Of a stretch of 64,000 nucleotides of DNA, positions 26,477-36,225 are shown one piece after another; position 1 is the stretch's first letter; every line of letters starts with the position of its first letter. The DNA comes from Selenomonas sp. WCT3 (GTDB taxonomy: Bacteria > Bacillota > Negativicutes > Selenomonadales > Selenomonadaceae), in assembly GCA_900100835.1 (NCBI GenBank), contig FNCM01000003.1, positions 1-64,000 of the forward strand. Direction: 5' to 3'. Position numbers and translations under genes: made by a program. The notes beneath the pieces are model-generated. The model did no database searches. It worked only from the letters and a program-made list of their open reading frames with translations, and was not told the origin of the DNA.

Positions 26477-27801
26477 TGACAGAGAACCTTTTTGGTAAGA
26501 GCCGGCGAAAACTTACAATGCTGTATTCGCTGGTTATGATTATTTTTTTGGCTGTGTTGATTTTTGCCATGCACCAATCCATGGAATGGTCCATTCGCTC
26601 GGAGCAGGCAAGGGAGCTTTGGGATACGGCAGATAACGTTGCCGAAGCACAAAAATACCTCAATCAGCATCCGGAACTGGTCATCGATGATACGGTGGCC
26701 TATAAGAGCACCAATGACCGCCTGTTCTTTTATGTGTTTGATGACGATGGGCGTTTGCTGAACTTTGCCCGGGCCTCCTTTCGCATCGAGCCCTTTATCC
26801 TGGATGTCATGAATCAGTGGAATTCCGGGGAAGGGGAAGTGGCTGTCGTCACGAAACCGCGGGAAAATGGTCACAAGACGAAAATCATGATGACTATGCA
26901 GAAGATTGAGCAGCCGGGGATGACACCCCAGACGGTTTACGTGGGAAAAGATGTCACGGCGTTGTACAATGGCATGGAAAAAGCCACGACCATCATGGCA
27001 GGCCTTGGCTTGCTGGCACTGATTGTGGCTACGATTGTCGGCCATATCCTCTCCGGCAAGGCAATGGTTCCCCTCAAAGCTGCCTATGAAAAACAGCGTC
27101 AGTTTGCCGCCGATGCCAGCCATGAGCTGCGCACGCCGCTGGCTGTCGTCATGGCGTCGGCAGATCTTTTGCAGAACGACCCCTCCATAAAGTCGCCCTT
27201 CCTCAAGCAGGTCATTGAAGATGTGCGGGATGAAGTCAAGAAAATGACGAAGCTGGTGGGAGACCTTTTGGTGGTTGCCCGCAGTGATAACAAGGCTTTG
27301 AAGCTCAAGCCGTCGAAGTTTGATTTTGGAGCTGTGGTAGCACAGACGGCAAGGCTTATGGCCCCGCTGGCGGAACAGAAAAAGATTACCCTGGTGGCTG
27401 ACCGGCTGCCCAAGGCAGTTATCCATGCTGACGAGCAAAAGATTCGTCAGCTGGTGCTGATTTTGGTGGATAATGCGGTGAAGTACACGCCGGAGGGCGG
27501 AACGGTAACCGTCGAATTTCGCAAGGCAGAAAAGGGCAAGGTGAGTCTGGCGGTAGCCGATACGGGAATTGGCATATCCCCAGAAGACCAGGAAAAAGTC
27601 TTTGATCGCTTCTACCGCGTGGATAAGGCCCGTTCTCGTGAAATGGGCGGCAATGGCTTGGGACTTGCCATTGCCCAGGAGATTGTCAACCTCCACCACG
27701 GGGATATTCGCATCGAAAGTGAATTGGGCAAAGGTACGACCTTTATCGTCACCCTCAAGACAAAAGTCAAAGGGAAGACAAAGCCCCTTAATATGATTTA
27801 A
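26476..27801 (+). CDS. Sensor histidine kinase, partner of the upstream regulator
   Basis: Two membrane helices (about 13-33 and 174-195) frame an extracytoplasmic domain of roughly 140 residues. The dimerisation/phosphoacceptor motif DASHELRTPLAVV carries His216 and the ATPase domain shows DNAVKYTPEGG (N box), ADTGIGISPED (G1) and GGNGLGLAIAQEI (G2). The distance between the second helix and the His is short and no clear HAMP domain is visible. ATG 26476 overlaps the regulator's stop by one base. The signal is not evident. Confidence 0.93.
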   Translation: MTENLFGKSRRKLTMLYSLVMIIFLAVLIFAMHQSMEWSIRSEQARELWDTADNVAEAQKYLNQHPELVIDDTVAYKSTNDRLFFYVFDDDGRLLNFARASFRIEPFILDVMNQWNSGEGEVAVVTKPRENGHKTKIMMTMQKIEQPGMTPQTVYVGKDVTALYNGMEKATTIMAGLGLLALIVATIVGHILSGKAMVPLKAAYEKQRQFAADASHELRTPLAVVMASADLLQNDPSIKSPFLKQVIEDVRDEVKKMTKLVGDLLVVARSDNKALKLKPSKFDFGAVVAQTARLMAPLAEQKKITLVADRLPKAVIHADEQKIRQLVLILVDNAVKYTPEGGTVTVEFRKAEKGKVSLAVADTGIGISPEDQEKVFDRFYRVDKARSREMGGNGLGLAIAQEIVNLHHGDIRIESELGKGTTFIVTLKTKVKGKTKPLNMI

Positions 27802-27828
27802 AAAGCATAAAATATCTCGATGGGTTAG

Positions 27829-27856
27829 CAGGATTTACGCCGAAGGATAACGAACT
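27829..27856 (+). promoter_or_regulatory. Possible sigma-H-like promoter
   Basis: CAGGATTT (27829-27836) followed by ACGAACT (27850-27856) resembles the AGGAWWT / GAAT pattern of sigma-H promoters. It lies about 50 bases upstream of the next gene and recalls the element before the FIST-MCP gene. Confidence 0.35.
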
Positions 27857-27902
27857 ATAAGGTAGTTAAGTATGCGCAAGTTTTTGCAGCGGAGGTGTGT
27901 TC

Positions 27903-28352
27903 ATGAAGCATGATGGTTTTGATGAACGCCTTGATGGAATTCTTGTACGGGCTGCCATTCGTCTCCAGGAGAGAATGAGGCTGGCGTATACTCGGGGGAA
28001 CTTGTCTGCTTATTTGAACCGCATCGGATTAGGACAGCTTTTGGAGCCTTCGCTCTTGGCGCGCGGCAGTCTTTTGGAACTTCAGGATGAAGCGGCCATT
28101 GCGTTAGCCAAGTCTATCCGCAGGGCAAGATTAAGAGGGTATCTTAAGGATTTTCTGGAGCAGATTAACATGCTGGAATTGTTGGAGCAGGGCAAAGGGG
28201 CGAATTTGCACAAGCCTTCACGCAATCACGAGCATAAGGTGAAGAAGAAAAAATCCTATCTGAAGATGGTTGAGGGCGAAAATAAGCGTTCGGCTATGTC
28301 AGAAGCTGAGAAGAAGGAACTCCTGAAGAATTTCAAGGTAATTAAAACATGA
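27903..28352 (+). CDS. Hypothetical basic helical protein (149 aa)
   Basis: The family is not recognised. GGAGG at 27891-27895 selects ATG 27903; a GTG at 27897 is too close. The first 100 residues are rich in Leu, Arg and Ala and look entirely helical, with two similar segments, NRIGLGQLLEPSLL and EQINMLELLEQ, that may be a duplicated helical hairpin. A Lys-rich patch (HKVKKKKS) near residue 115 and a charged C-terminus follow. Nucleic-acid or membrane-surface binding is possible but unproven. It lies downstream of the two-component genes with its own possible promoter and a terminator. Confidence 0.65.
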   Translation: MKHDGFDERLDGILVRAAIRLQERMRLAYTRGNLSAYLNRIGLGQLLEPSLLARGSLLELQDEAAIALAKSIRRARLRGYLKDFLEQINMLELLEQGKGANLHKPSRNHEHKVKKKKSYLKMVEGENKRSAMSEAEKKELLKNFKVIKT

Positions 28353-28381
28353 AAAAGAGGGCTGGGGACAGTCCTCTTTTC
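28353..28381. terminator. Bidirectional terminator
   Basis: AAAAGAGG-G-CTG pairs with CAG-T-CCTCTTTT between two convergent genes; the stem is flanked by A and T runs and can work on both strands. Confidence 0.8.
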
Positions 28382-28386
28382 GTATA

Positions 28387-29547
28387 TCAGATGCCTTTTA
28401 TGCTTTCGGTAATTTTGTCAAGCTGCTCGGCAGTGGGGAGGTTAGCAATGCGGATAGGGGGCAGGATGATTTCGATGCCGGCGGCTTTTAGTTCGGCTTC
28501 AACCTGGGGGATGCTTTGTCCGCCCCAGCCATAGGAGCCAAAGGCGAACCCCACGTGATTCTTCGGGGCAAGCCCTTTGAGATAGCACAGGAAGCTGGCG
28601 ATGGTGGGCATCATCTGGTTGTTGATGGTGGGGGAGCCTACAGCCAGGTATTTGCTGGTAAAGATGTCCGTGACGATATCCGAAAGGTGGTTTTCCTTGA
28701 TGTCGTAGAAGGCAGCGGGGATACCCCGTTGCTGGAAGGCTTCGGTGATGGTGCGGGCCATGGCCTCGGTGGAATGCCACATGCTGTCGAAGACGACGAC
28801 GGCACGCTTTGAGACTTCGCCGGCGGCCCACTTTTGGTAGCAGGCCATGATATCTGGGATGTGTTTGCGCCAGATGATGCCGTGTCCCGTGGCCAGCAGC
28901 TGGATGTCGAGGTCCTTAAGTGCTTGCAGGGCTGTTTGTGCCTGCCGGCCGTAGAGCATGAGGATATTGGCATAATATTTCTTGGCCTCGTAGAGGACGG
29001 TGGAAAGGTCATTTTCCTCATCAAAGCGCTGACTGGAGGCTAAGTGCTGACCAAAGGCGTCGTTACAGAACAGGATTTTTTCCTCGGGACAGTAGGTGAC
29101 CATGCTGTCAGGCCAATGAAGCATGGGGGTTGGTACGAATTGCAATTTGCGCTGGCCGATAGACAGGACATCCCCGGCCTTGATACCTTCGTAGGCGAGT
29201 TCGCCATAGCGTGCCTTCAGCCCCTTCAGACCATTGGGCAGGGTGGTGATGATTTTTGCCTTAGGACAGTGCCTAGCAAGAATCCCCAGGGAACCCGAGT
29301 GGTCCGGTTCGGCATGATTGGAGATGATATAGTCGATTTTGGCGGGCTCTATGACTGAGGAAATCCGTTCGAGCAGTTCACCTGCGAATTGCTCTTTTAC
29401 GGTATCGATCAAGGTGATTTTGTCATCGAGAATCAGATAAGCGTTATAGGTTGTGCCGCGGCCGGTTTGGTAGCCGTGAAAACTGCGCATGGACCAGTCA
29501 ATGGCACCTACCCAGTAGATATCCTTTTTGATTTCAACTGCTTTCAT
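28387..29547 (-). CDS. Flavodiiron protein (FprA-type O2/NO reductase)
   Basis: A cytosolic enzyme that reduces O2 to water, or NO to N2O, protecting anaerobes. The N-terminal beta-lactamase-like domain holds the diiron ligands H78-x-E80-x-D82-H83 (NHAEPDHSG), H144 (MLHWPDS), D163 (CNDAFG) and H222 (ATGHG). The C-terminal flavodoxin domain begins near 248 with VVVFDSMWHSTEAMA. At 386 aa, no rubredoxin domain is attached, so an external electron donor is needed. ATG 29547 follows GTGAGG. It is divergent from the RND genes, with TATAGTATAAA on the minus strand as a possible -10 region. Confidence 0.93.
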   Translation of the reverse strand: MKAVEIKKDIYWVGAIDWSMRSFHGYQTGRGTTYNAYLILDDKITLIDTVKEQFAGELLERISSVIEPAKIDYIISNHAEPDHSGSLGILARHCPKAKIITTLPNGLKGLKARYGELAYEGIKAGDVLSIGQRKLQFVPTPMLHWPDSMVTYCPEEKILFCNDAFGQHLASSQRFDEENDLSTVLYEAKKYYANILMLYGRQAQTALQALKDLDIQLLATGHGIIWRKHIPDIMACYQKWAAGEVSKRAVVVFDSMWHSTEAMARTITEAFQQRGIPAAFYDIKENHLSDIVTDIFTSKYLAVGSPTINNQMMPTIASFLCYLKGLAPKNHVGFAFGSYGWGGQSIPQVEAELKAAGIEIILPPIRIANLPTAEQLDKITESIKGI

Positions 29548-29666
29548 GGATATTGCCTCACTTTCGACTAGGATTTTATACTATACCCCAATATTCTGCA
29601 AATGTGTGCAATTACCTGCTCTGCGTGTTAAAATAAAGCTATCATGATAAGGTAAGGTGAAGGATC

Positions 29667-30920
29667 ATGCGTCATAAGTTTCAGGATATGAACAAAAAAC
29701 AGCAGATTATCGCAGCGGTTGCCTGTTTGGCAGTGTTATCCGTTGCGCTTTATTTGTATTTTGGCAATGCCAGGGATACGAAAAAGGTGGTGCGTCATGG
29801 CAATCCGCTGGTCAAAGTACAGAAAGTGGTGCGTCAAGATATGATGCGGCACATCGCCCTGTCAGGCCAGACGGTGGCAGATGCCAATATCCCGCTGGCA
29901 CCGAAATACACGGGGCGCATTACGGCGGTAAATGTCAAATTGGGTGATGTGGTCAAGGCTGGTCAGGTACTTATGGTTCAGGACACGGCGGATCTGGATA
30001 TCTCCATCAATCAGAATGCGGCGGCAGCTAATGCGGCTCAGGCCGATGCCCGCGAGGCCGCTGCTTCTTATGACGCAAATTACATCAAGGCGAAGAATGC
30101 CTATGAATTGGAGCTGGCACGTTATCAGCGCAATCAGTATCTCTTTTCGATTGGGGCGATTTCGCAGGATAAACTCGATTCGGTGGAGCAGGAATACATG
30201 GCCAGCAAAGCCGCTTTCGATGTGCTGGCCAATCAGGTACAGGGTGGTGATGCGGCCAGTGTCCAGTCTAAAGAATATACGGCCGAAAAGCAGCGGCATG
30301 CCACCGATGCCTTGCGCAAACAGCGGGAGGATATGATTTTGCGGGCGCCGCGGGATGGTGTCATCGGCTACCGGAATGCCGAAGTCGGGGCCATCGTATC
30401 GGCAGGTACGAAGGTGCTGTCGTTGGTGGATAACAGCCATATCAATGTGGACTGCACCCTGTCTGAAAGCGACGCGGCGATTCTCGAACCTGGCATGGAT
30501 GTCAATGTGACCATCGATGCCATGGGACAGGATTATGTAGGGCGAATTGTTTACGTGAGCCCGGCAATGGACGACAGTTCCAAAACCTATCAGGTGCGCA
30601 TTGAGCTTAGTGAGAGCAAGGATGCCATCAAAGCCGGACTTTTTGCCCATACGGCTATCGATATTCTCCAGCGGCGGGATACGCTCTTTGTCCCCAAGGC
30701 GGCGGTGCTCTCGAAAAATGGCAGGCAGACGCTCTTTGTGCTGCGTGATGATGGTACTGTGGAAGAACGAGAGGTCAAGATCGGGCTCATGAATGATGAC
30801 GATGAAGAGATTATCGATGGCCTTGAAGATGGCGATACGGTTATCCTGTCCAATCAGGATAAGCTCCAGACCGGTACGAAGGTCGATGTAGCAGAGCAGG
30901 ATGCGGAGGCAGCGGAATGA
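29667..30920 (+). CDS. RND efflux periplasmic adaptor (membrane fusion protein)
   Basis: One N-terminal membrane anchor (about 13-30) precedes the adaptor domains: a biotinyl-lipoyl-like half (GRITAVNVKLGDVVKAGQVL, near 90-110), a long coiled-coil hairpin (about 115-220), the second lipoyl half with RAPRDGVIGYRNAEVGAIV, and the beta-barrel part. The 417-aa length is usual. It would bridge the inner-membrane pump to an outer-membrane channel. ATG 29667 follows GAAGGA. It overlaps the pump gene by four bases; no TolC-type gene is adjacent. Confidence 0.92.
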   Translation: MRHKFQDMNKKQQIIAAVACLAVLSVALYLYFGNARDTKKVVRHGNPLVKVQKVVRQDMMRHIALSGQTVADANIPLAPKYTGRITAVNVKLGDVVKAGQVLMVQDTADLDISINQNAAAANAAQADAREAAASYDANYIKAKNAYELELARYQRNQYLFSIGAISQDKLDSVEQEYMASKAAFDVLANQVQGGDAASVQSKEYTAEKQRHATDALRKQREDMILRAPRDGVIGYRNAEVGAIVSAGTKVLSLVDNSHINVDCTLSESDAAILEPGMDVNVTIDAMGQDYVGRIVYVSPAMDDSSKTYQVRIELSESKDAIKAGLFAHTAIDILQRRDTLFVPKAAVLSKNGRQTLFVLRDDGTVEEREVKIGLMNDDDEEIIDGLEDGDTVILSNQDKLQTGTKVDVAEQDAEAAE

Positions 30921-33900
30921 ATCTGACACGTTTTTCGATTAACCGGCCCGTCGGCATTTCGATGATTGTCATGTTTTTCGTGGTGCTGGGGCTGTATAGC
31001 TATTATCGCATCGGCGTTGAATTGCTGCCAGCGCTCAACACGCCGTATGTCACGGTATCGGTAAAATATCCGGGAGCTAGTGCCGATTCTGTCGAACAGG
31101 AAGTGGTAAAACCGGTGGAAGATGCCCTTTCTTCGGTGTCAAATGTCAAGAAGATCACTTCGACGGCCAGCTATGAGCGGGCCCGTATCATGCTGGAACT
31201 GAATTTTGATGCCAATGCCGATACGGCGGCCATTGATGCCACCAAGAAAGTGGAGGCCATCAAAAATAAATTGCCTGATGAGGCGGATTCGCCGGTAGTC
31301 ATCAAGCGCGATATCAACGCCAAGCCCATAGTGGAACTGGCGGTTATCAGCCAGCACAGTTTAGCGGATACCTACTCCATGACGGATAATACCTTCCAGG
31401 AGGTGTTGCAGCAGGCCGGCGGCGTTTCGGAAATCGAGCTACACGGCGGCCGGGATAAAGAAGTGGCGGTGGAAGTCGACCGCGACAAGATGGCGGCCTA
31501 TAAACTGACACTGAGCAAGATAAGCTCCGCAATCCGCAATGAGAATCAGCTGTTGCCATCGGGCTCTGTCTACACGGAGACAACAAAATCGGATGTCCGG
31601 GTTATCGCGCAATACAAGACAGCTAAGGACATCGAAAAGGTACAGGTGCAGAACACCGAGGGCAAGATGATTCCGCTGACGGCAGTGGCGACCGTCCGGG
31701 AACAGGACGCGCGCATTGCCCGCTATGGGCGGCTCAATGGCCAGGATGCCATCAACGTATTGGTGTACAAAAACAGCGATGCCAATGTGGTGGAGACGGC
31801 GGGCAACATCCTAAAAGCCGTGGAAAAACTGCGAAAGAATTATCCGGACTATCAGTTTGTGGTGGTTTCCAACGATGCCGATTATGTGGAGGATTCCCTT
31901 CATAATACATTGGGAACATTGGTGGAAGGCCTCATAACGACGGGCTTGGTGCTGTTTTTGTTTTTGCGCGGCTGGCGCTCTACGGCGGCTGTTATGGTGG
32001 CAATCCCGACTTCGCTGATTGCCACGTTCTTTGTTATGTATATTGCCGGCTTTACCTTCAATATGATGTCCTTGATGGGAATGACCCTTTGCGTTGGTAT
32101 CCTGGTGGATGACTCCATCGTCGTGCTGGAAAATATCACCCGCCATTTGAAGATGGGGGAGGAGCCGAAACTGGCGGCAGAGAAAGGGCGAAATGAAATC
32201 GGTATGGCAGCAATCGCCATAACCCTTTGCGATGCGGCGGTATTTATGCCAATCGCCTTTATGGAGGGAATGACTGGTCAATATTTCCGTCAGTTTGGCC
32301 TGACCATTGTCTTTGCCGGTTTTTTCTCGCTGTTCGTTTCCTTTACCTTGACGCCGATGCTGGCATCAAGGCTTTACAGGCACGGCTACCATCCGCAAAA
32401 GACGAAGTTTTGGGCCTATATGGACCGGATGGAAAACAATGCAGTGGAATATTATGAGAAAATCCTGCGCTGGAGTCTTGGTCATCAGAAGAAATTAATC
32501 GGCATCATTACGGTGATCTTTATCGGCGTGGTTTCGATGGTTCCGCTGGGGCTGGTAGGGTCTGAGTACATGCCGCAGACCGATGAATCGAGCTTTACCA
32601 TCAACATCCAGGGACAGATCGGTTCTTCCGCCGAGGAGACAAACCGCGTTGCCAAAAAACTGGAGGGGAAACTGGCCCAAATCCCGGAGGTCAAAAATTA
32701 CATGACCCATGCAGGTGGCTCTACTGCCTATGAGGGGCGCATCAAAGTCCAGCTCTATGACCGCAAAGACCGGTCCCGCTCCGTATGGGAAGTGGCCAAT
32801 GAAGTTCGTCGCTTTGCCAATGATATCAAGGATGCGGACATCCGCGTAGCGGAGACCCAGAGCAATGTTGCCGGTATTTCAGGGGGAGGCGGTGCCCGCA
32901 ATGGCGGCGGTGCCCTGCAGATTGAGCTACGTGGCAATAATACGGAAGAACTTAATGCAGCCGCCGAGCGGGTCATGAACATCTTGCAATCCGATGTCAA
33001 GGGAGTTACAGATGTCAACAGTTCTTATACGGAAGGCATGCCGGAGCTGCAATTGACCGTTGACCGTCAGAAACTAAAGACCTATGGAACTTCGCTGGCT
33101 GATGTGGATACGGCCTTTGCTTCGGCAATCTCGGGCCTGTCGGCGGGGGAACTGAAAAACGATGCGGCCAACAGTGGCCTCGATACCAATATCAAAGTCC
33201 GGTTTAAGGGGGCCGATGGCTACAAGTCGTCGGATGTCGCCCATGTGCCGATTTCTGCCGGTGGTAAGCTCATTTATCTTGGGGATGTGGCTGAAATCAA
33301 GAATGGCCGCGGCCCGGTATCTATACGCCGGGTGGATAAACAGCGGGCTATTGCCGTTGGCGCCAACATCAGCGGCCGACCCATCGGTGACGTGATGAGC
33401 GATGTAAAAAAAGCCATGAAAAAGGCTAGCCTGGGGGATACGGTTACCTACCAGTTCAAAGGACAGGCAACCCGGATGAACGATACCTTTTCAGACTTGT
33501 TGAGCGCGCTTTTTCTGGCATTAGTGCTTATCTATATGCTGCTGGCAGTGCTTTACGAGTCGGTCATTACGCCGTTTATCCGCATGTTTTCCCTGCCGCT
33601 GGGCATCATCGGCTCGATTCTATTATTGTTCCTCACCCATAACACCTTGAATCTCTATTCGATGATAGGTATTTTGGTTATGGACGGTATCGTGGCTAAG
33701 AACGGTACCTTGCTGATTGATTACACGCTGACTTTGATGGATCGCGGGAAAACTGCACGGGAGGCCATTATTGAGGCTGGGCGGGTAAGGCTCAAGCCAA
33801 TCTTTATGACCACCATCACGATGATGGTTGGCATGTTGCCGACAGCATTGGCTATGACCGCAGGTTCGGAGACACGCGTGTCCATGGCTTGGGTTATCAT

Positions 33901-34015
33901 CGGCGGTCTTTTGACCTCTACGGTGTTTACGCTCATCGTCATTCCTATAATTTTTTTGTGGTTTTATCAAAAAAAGGAAAAAAAGACTTGCGTTAATCCG
34001 AAGACTGCGTTATAA
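30917..34015 (+). CDS. RND multidrug efflux pump (AcrB/HAE1 family)
   Basis: A 1032-aa proton-driven inner-membrane pump. It begins LTRFSINRPVGISMIVMF, typical of HAE1 transporters, and repeats the 1+5 helix arrangement in both halves, with the large periplasmic loops between. The proton-relay Asp pair is in GILVDDSIVVLENI. PTSLIATF and the second-half MDGIVAKNGTLLIDY element match the family. The porter loop contains a Gly-rich GGGGARNGGG insertion near residue 657. ATGA overlap couples it to the adaptor. Its substrates are unknown. Confidence 0.95.
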   Translation: MNLTRFSINRPVGISMIVMFFVVLGLYSYYRIGVELLPALNTPYVTVSVKYPGASADSVEQEVVKPVEDALSSVSNVKKITSTASYERARIMLELNFDANADTAAIDATKKVEAIKNKLPDEADSPVVIKRDINAKPIVELAVISQHSLADTYSMTDNTFQEVLQQAGGVSEIELHGGRDKEVAVEVDRDKMAAYKLTLSKISSAIRNENQLLPSGSVYTETTKSDVRVIAQYKTAKDIEKVQVQNTEGKMIPLTAVATVREQDARIARYGRLNGQDAINVLVYKNSDANVVETAGNILKAVEKLRKNYPDYQFVVVSNDADYVEDSLHNTLGTLVEGLITTGLVLFLFLRGWRSTAAVMVAIPTSLIATFFVMYIAGFTFNMMSLMGMTLCVGILVDDSIVVLENITRHLKMGEEPKLAAEKGRNEIGMAAIAITLCDAAVFMPIAFMEGMTGQYFRQFGLTIVFAGFFSLFVSFTLTPMLASRLYRHGYHPQKTKFWAYMDRMENNAVEYYEKILRWSLGHQKKLIGIITVIFIGVVSMVPLGLVGSEYMPQTDESSFTINIQGQIGSSAEETNRVAKKLEGKLAQIPEVKNYMTHAGGSTAYEGRIKVQLYDRKDRSRSVWEVANEVRRFANDIKDADIRVAETQSNVAGISGGGGARNGGGALQIELRGNNTEELNAAAERVMNILQSDVKGVTDVNSSYTEGMPELQLTVDRQKLKTYGTSLADVDTAFASAISGLSAGELKNDAANSGLDTNIKVRFKGADGYKSSDVAHVPISAGGKLIYLGDVAEIKNGRGPVSIRRVDKQRAIAVGANISGRPIGDVMSDVKKAMKKASLGDTVTYQFKGQATRMNDTFSDLLSALFLALVLIYMLLAVLYESVITPFIRMFSLPLGIIGSILLLFLTHNTLNLYSMIGILVMDGIVAKNGTLLIDYTLTLMDRGKTAREAIIEAGRVRLKPIFMTTITMMVGMLPTALAMTAGSETRVSMAWVIIGGLLTSTVFTLIVIPIIFLWFYQKKEKKTCVNPKTAL

Positions 34016-34016
34016 T
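33988..34016 (+). promoter_or_regulatory. tRNA-Pro promoter lying inside the pump gene
   Basis: TTGCGT (33988-33993) and TATAAT (34011-34016) are 17 bp apart. The -10 box contains the pump's TAA stop codon, and the tRNA begins 13 bases later. Confidence 0.75.
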
Positions 34017-34028
34017 AGTTTCTGTTGT

Positions 34029-34105
<77 letters not shown>

Positions 34106-34120
34106 TTATAACGACAATAC

Positions 34121-34150
34121 AAAAGACCAGCTCAGTGAGCTGGTCTTTTT
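34121..34150. terminator. Bidirectional terminator after tRNA-Pro
   Basis: AAAAGACCAGCTCA and TGAGCTGGTCTTTT are fully complementary, with A and T runs outside the stem; it serves the tRNA and the convergent gene at 34162. Confidence 0.9.
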
Positions 34151-34161
34151 CATCTGCACAA

Positions 34162-34443
34162 TCAATAGTCACGTACATTCTTGTCGCCAATAAAGCGGAT
34201 AAACATATCTGGTGCAATAATTTCATCATCTAATTGAATCAAGGCTTTATGCAGATGGATGGAGACGAAGCGGCCATCGTGTTCATGTTCAATTTCATCG
34301 GCAAATTCTTCTTCATAGTGTTCCTTGAAAGTCTGGGCAGTGCTTTTGCTGGACGATACGTTGAGGATACTGGTGTAGACGTTTTCCTGCCCTTTTCCGT
34401 ACTCGACTTTGAGGATGACATAGATAGCCATGTTCTTGATCAT
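34162..34443 (-). CDS. Hypothetical protein (93 aa)
   Basis: The family is not recognised. The start is taken as ATG 34443, about eleven bases after AAGGAG; GTG 34455 overlaps the ribosome site. The protein reads as a small alpha/beta domain, with an early strand pair (MAIYVILKVEYG) and a charged acidic middle (HYEEEFADEIEHEHDG) containing several His and Glu residues. There is no membrane segment. It is a single gene divergent from the amino acid permease and shares a terminator with tRNA-Pro. Confidence 0.6.
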   Translation of the reverse strand: MIKNMAIYVILKVEYGKGQENVYTSILNVSSSKSTAQTFKEHYEEEFADEIEHEHDGRFVSIHLHKALIQLDDEIIAPDMFIRFIGDKNVRDY

Positions 34444-34554
34444 AGGTCGCCACACTCCTTGTTTTATCCCACAATTGCCTATTGGTCCCTATCAATGTTT
34501 ATTTATTCGACGTGCTATGGTGGAATCCTGCTTACAGCATTACAAAATTTATAT

Positions 34555-34582
34555 TTGCTTCTGTCCTTTAGTGTGGTATAAT
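34555..34582 (+). promoter_or_regulatory. Promoter of the amino acid permease
   Basis: TTGCTT (34555-34560) and TATAAT (34577-34582) have a 16-bp spacer, with the -10 extended by a TG two bases before it. Confidence 0.65.
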
Positions 34583-34627
34583 ACAACAGTATGTTTATCC
34601 AGAGAAAACAATTTGAGGAGTGATTGT

Positions 34628-36004
34628 GTGGGAATTTTTCGCACAAAAAGTATTGCGGAGTATCAAAGCGATGCGTCAAAATCCCATCTGAAGCGGGCCT
34701 TGGGCTCTCTTGATGTTACGCTTTTAGGTATTGGTGTCATCGTGGGGACGGGAATCTTTGTGCTCACAGGCGTTGCGGCGGCCCAATATGCCGGACCGGC
34801 ACTGATGCTTTCTTTTTTGCTGGCGAGTCTTGCTTGTGGCTTCGTCAGCATGGCCTATTCGGAATTGGCATCGATGATTCCCGTGGCGGGCAGTGCCTAT
34901 GCCTATGCTTATACGTCCGTTGGCGAATTCCTGGCATGGCTAGTAGGGTGGAACCTCGTGCTGGAATATTCGGTGGGTGCAAGTGCGGTGGCTGGCGGCT
35001 GGTCGGCTTATGTCGTGGGCCTTTTGAAGTCGGCCGGGATTACCCTGCCCGCGCAGTATACGATGGTGCCGGCTGAAGGGGGCATCGTGAATTTGCCTGC
35101 CGTGCTCATCACGGGCTTTTTAACGTTTTTGCTCGTGCGCGGCGTGAGGGAAAGTGTTACGGTCAACAAGATTCTCGTTGGGGTCAAGTTGCTGGCAATC
35201 TTTATTTTCTTGTTCCTGGCTGCGCCTACGGTGAATCCTGCCAATTGGGAACCCTTTATGCCGTTTGGCTTTTCTGGTGTATCGGCTGGAGCTGCCGTAA
35301 TCATCTTTGCGTATCTGGGTGTTGATTCTATTGCAACGGCGGCGGAGGAAACCAAGAATCCGGCCCATGATATGCCGACGGGGATCATCGCCTCACTATT
35401 GATCTGTACGCTTTTGTATATCGGTGTAACCGCGGTTATGACTGGTAATGTCTCCTATACCGAACTGGATAATGCCGAGCCAGTGGCCTTCGTGCTCCGC
35501 GAGCTTGGGTATCGGTTTGGTTCGGCTGTGGTCGGTACCGGCGCTATCGCTGGCCTCACTACGGTACTGCTGGTCATGATGTATGCTCAGACCCGGGCCT
35601 TCTACGCCATGAGCCGCGATGGCTTGATTCCCCAGAGCGTTTGCAAGATCCATTCAAAGTATGCCACGCCACATCGTATCACGGTGATTGTGGGATTGGC
35701 GGTTATGCTCATCAGTGGTTTCACGCCAATCAATGTTGTCGCTGAGATGTGTAGCGTCGGAACGCTCTTTGCCTTTATCGTTTCGTCAATAGGTGTTATG
35801 GTCATGCGCCGGAAGTATCCGGATATCAAGCGCCCGTTCCGCTGCCCGGCCATTTATGTTATGGGGACGCTGGCCATTGCCAGCTGCGCCTATATCATGT
35901 ATAATCTTTCCTCCATGACCTGGGAGCGTTTCTGGGTGTGGAGTGCTGTGGGCGTTTTGATTTACTTCGCCTACGGGTACCGCCACAGCAAAGAAAACAA
36001 ATAA
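34628..36004 (+). CDS. APC-family amino acid permease
   Basis: A 12-helix inner-membrane transporter of 458 aa, most like the cationic amino acid transporter/YfnA group. Family features are LGSLDVTLLGIGVIVGTGIF near the start (first helix, unwound GTG segment), SELASMIPVAGSAYAYAY, and AYLGVDSIATAAEETKNPA near residue 230. The start is GTG 34628, seven bases after GAGGAG; the longer frame back to 34430 crosses the promoter. Substrate is not predictable. It is a single gene ended by a terminator. Confidence 0.9.
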   Translation: MGIFRTKSIAEYQSDASKSHLKRALGSLDVTLLGIGVIVGTGIFVLTGVAAAQYAGPALMLSFLLASLACGFVSMAYSELASMIPVAGSAYAYAYTSVGEFLAWLVGWNLVLEYSVGASAVAGGWSAYVVGLLKSAGITLPAQYTMVPAEGGIVNLPAVLITGFLTFLLVRGVRESVTVNKILVGVKLLAIFIFLFLAAPTVNPANWEPFMPFGFSGVSAGAAVIIFAYLGVDSIATAAEETKNPAHDMPTGIIASLLICTLLYIGVTAVMTGNVSYTELDNAEPVAFVLRELGYRFGSAVVGTGAIAGLTTVLLVMMYAQTRAFYAMSRDGLIPQSVCKIHSKYATPHRITVIVGLAVMLISGFTPINVVAEMCSVGTLFAFIVSSIGVMVMRRKYPDIKRPFRCPAIYVMGTLAIASCAYIMYNLSSMTWERFWVWSAVGVLIYFAYGYRHSKENK

Positions 36005-36007
36005 ATA

Positions 36008-36035
36008 CAGCCTTCCCCTGTGGGGAAGGCTTTTC
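36008..36035 (+). terminator. Terminator of the permease gene
   Basis: AGCCTTCCCC and GGGGAAGGCT around TGT, followed by TTTTCT. It is the second copy of the repeated stem described at 16232. Confidence 0.85.
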
Positions 36036-36059
36036 TATATGTAAACATGTAACATAATA

Positions 36060-36088
36060 TTTACATTTGTCCATTTACGATATATAAT
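36060..36088 (+). promoter_or_regulatory. Promoter of pyruvate:ferredoxin oxidoreductase
   Basis: TTTACA (36060-36065) and TATAAT (36083-36088) are 17 bp apart, giving an untranslated leader of about 130 bases. No clear stem-loop beyond a weak CGACGCGG/CGCG element was seen in it. Confidence 0.65.
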
Positions 36089-36225
36089 GTTATTTACGTG
36101 GGGATATACGCAAAATTTATTATGTTATTATCTTCAGTAACATAGATTACTGACCACGACGCGGTTTTCGCGTTATCCTAGCTATATATTGCAATTCTAT
36201 TTTCATAGAGGGGAGCAAACAAAAC

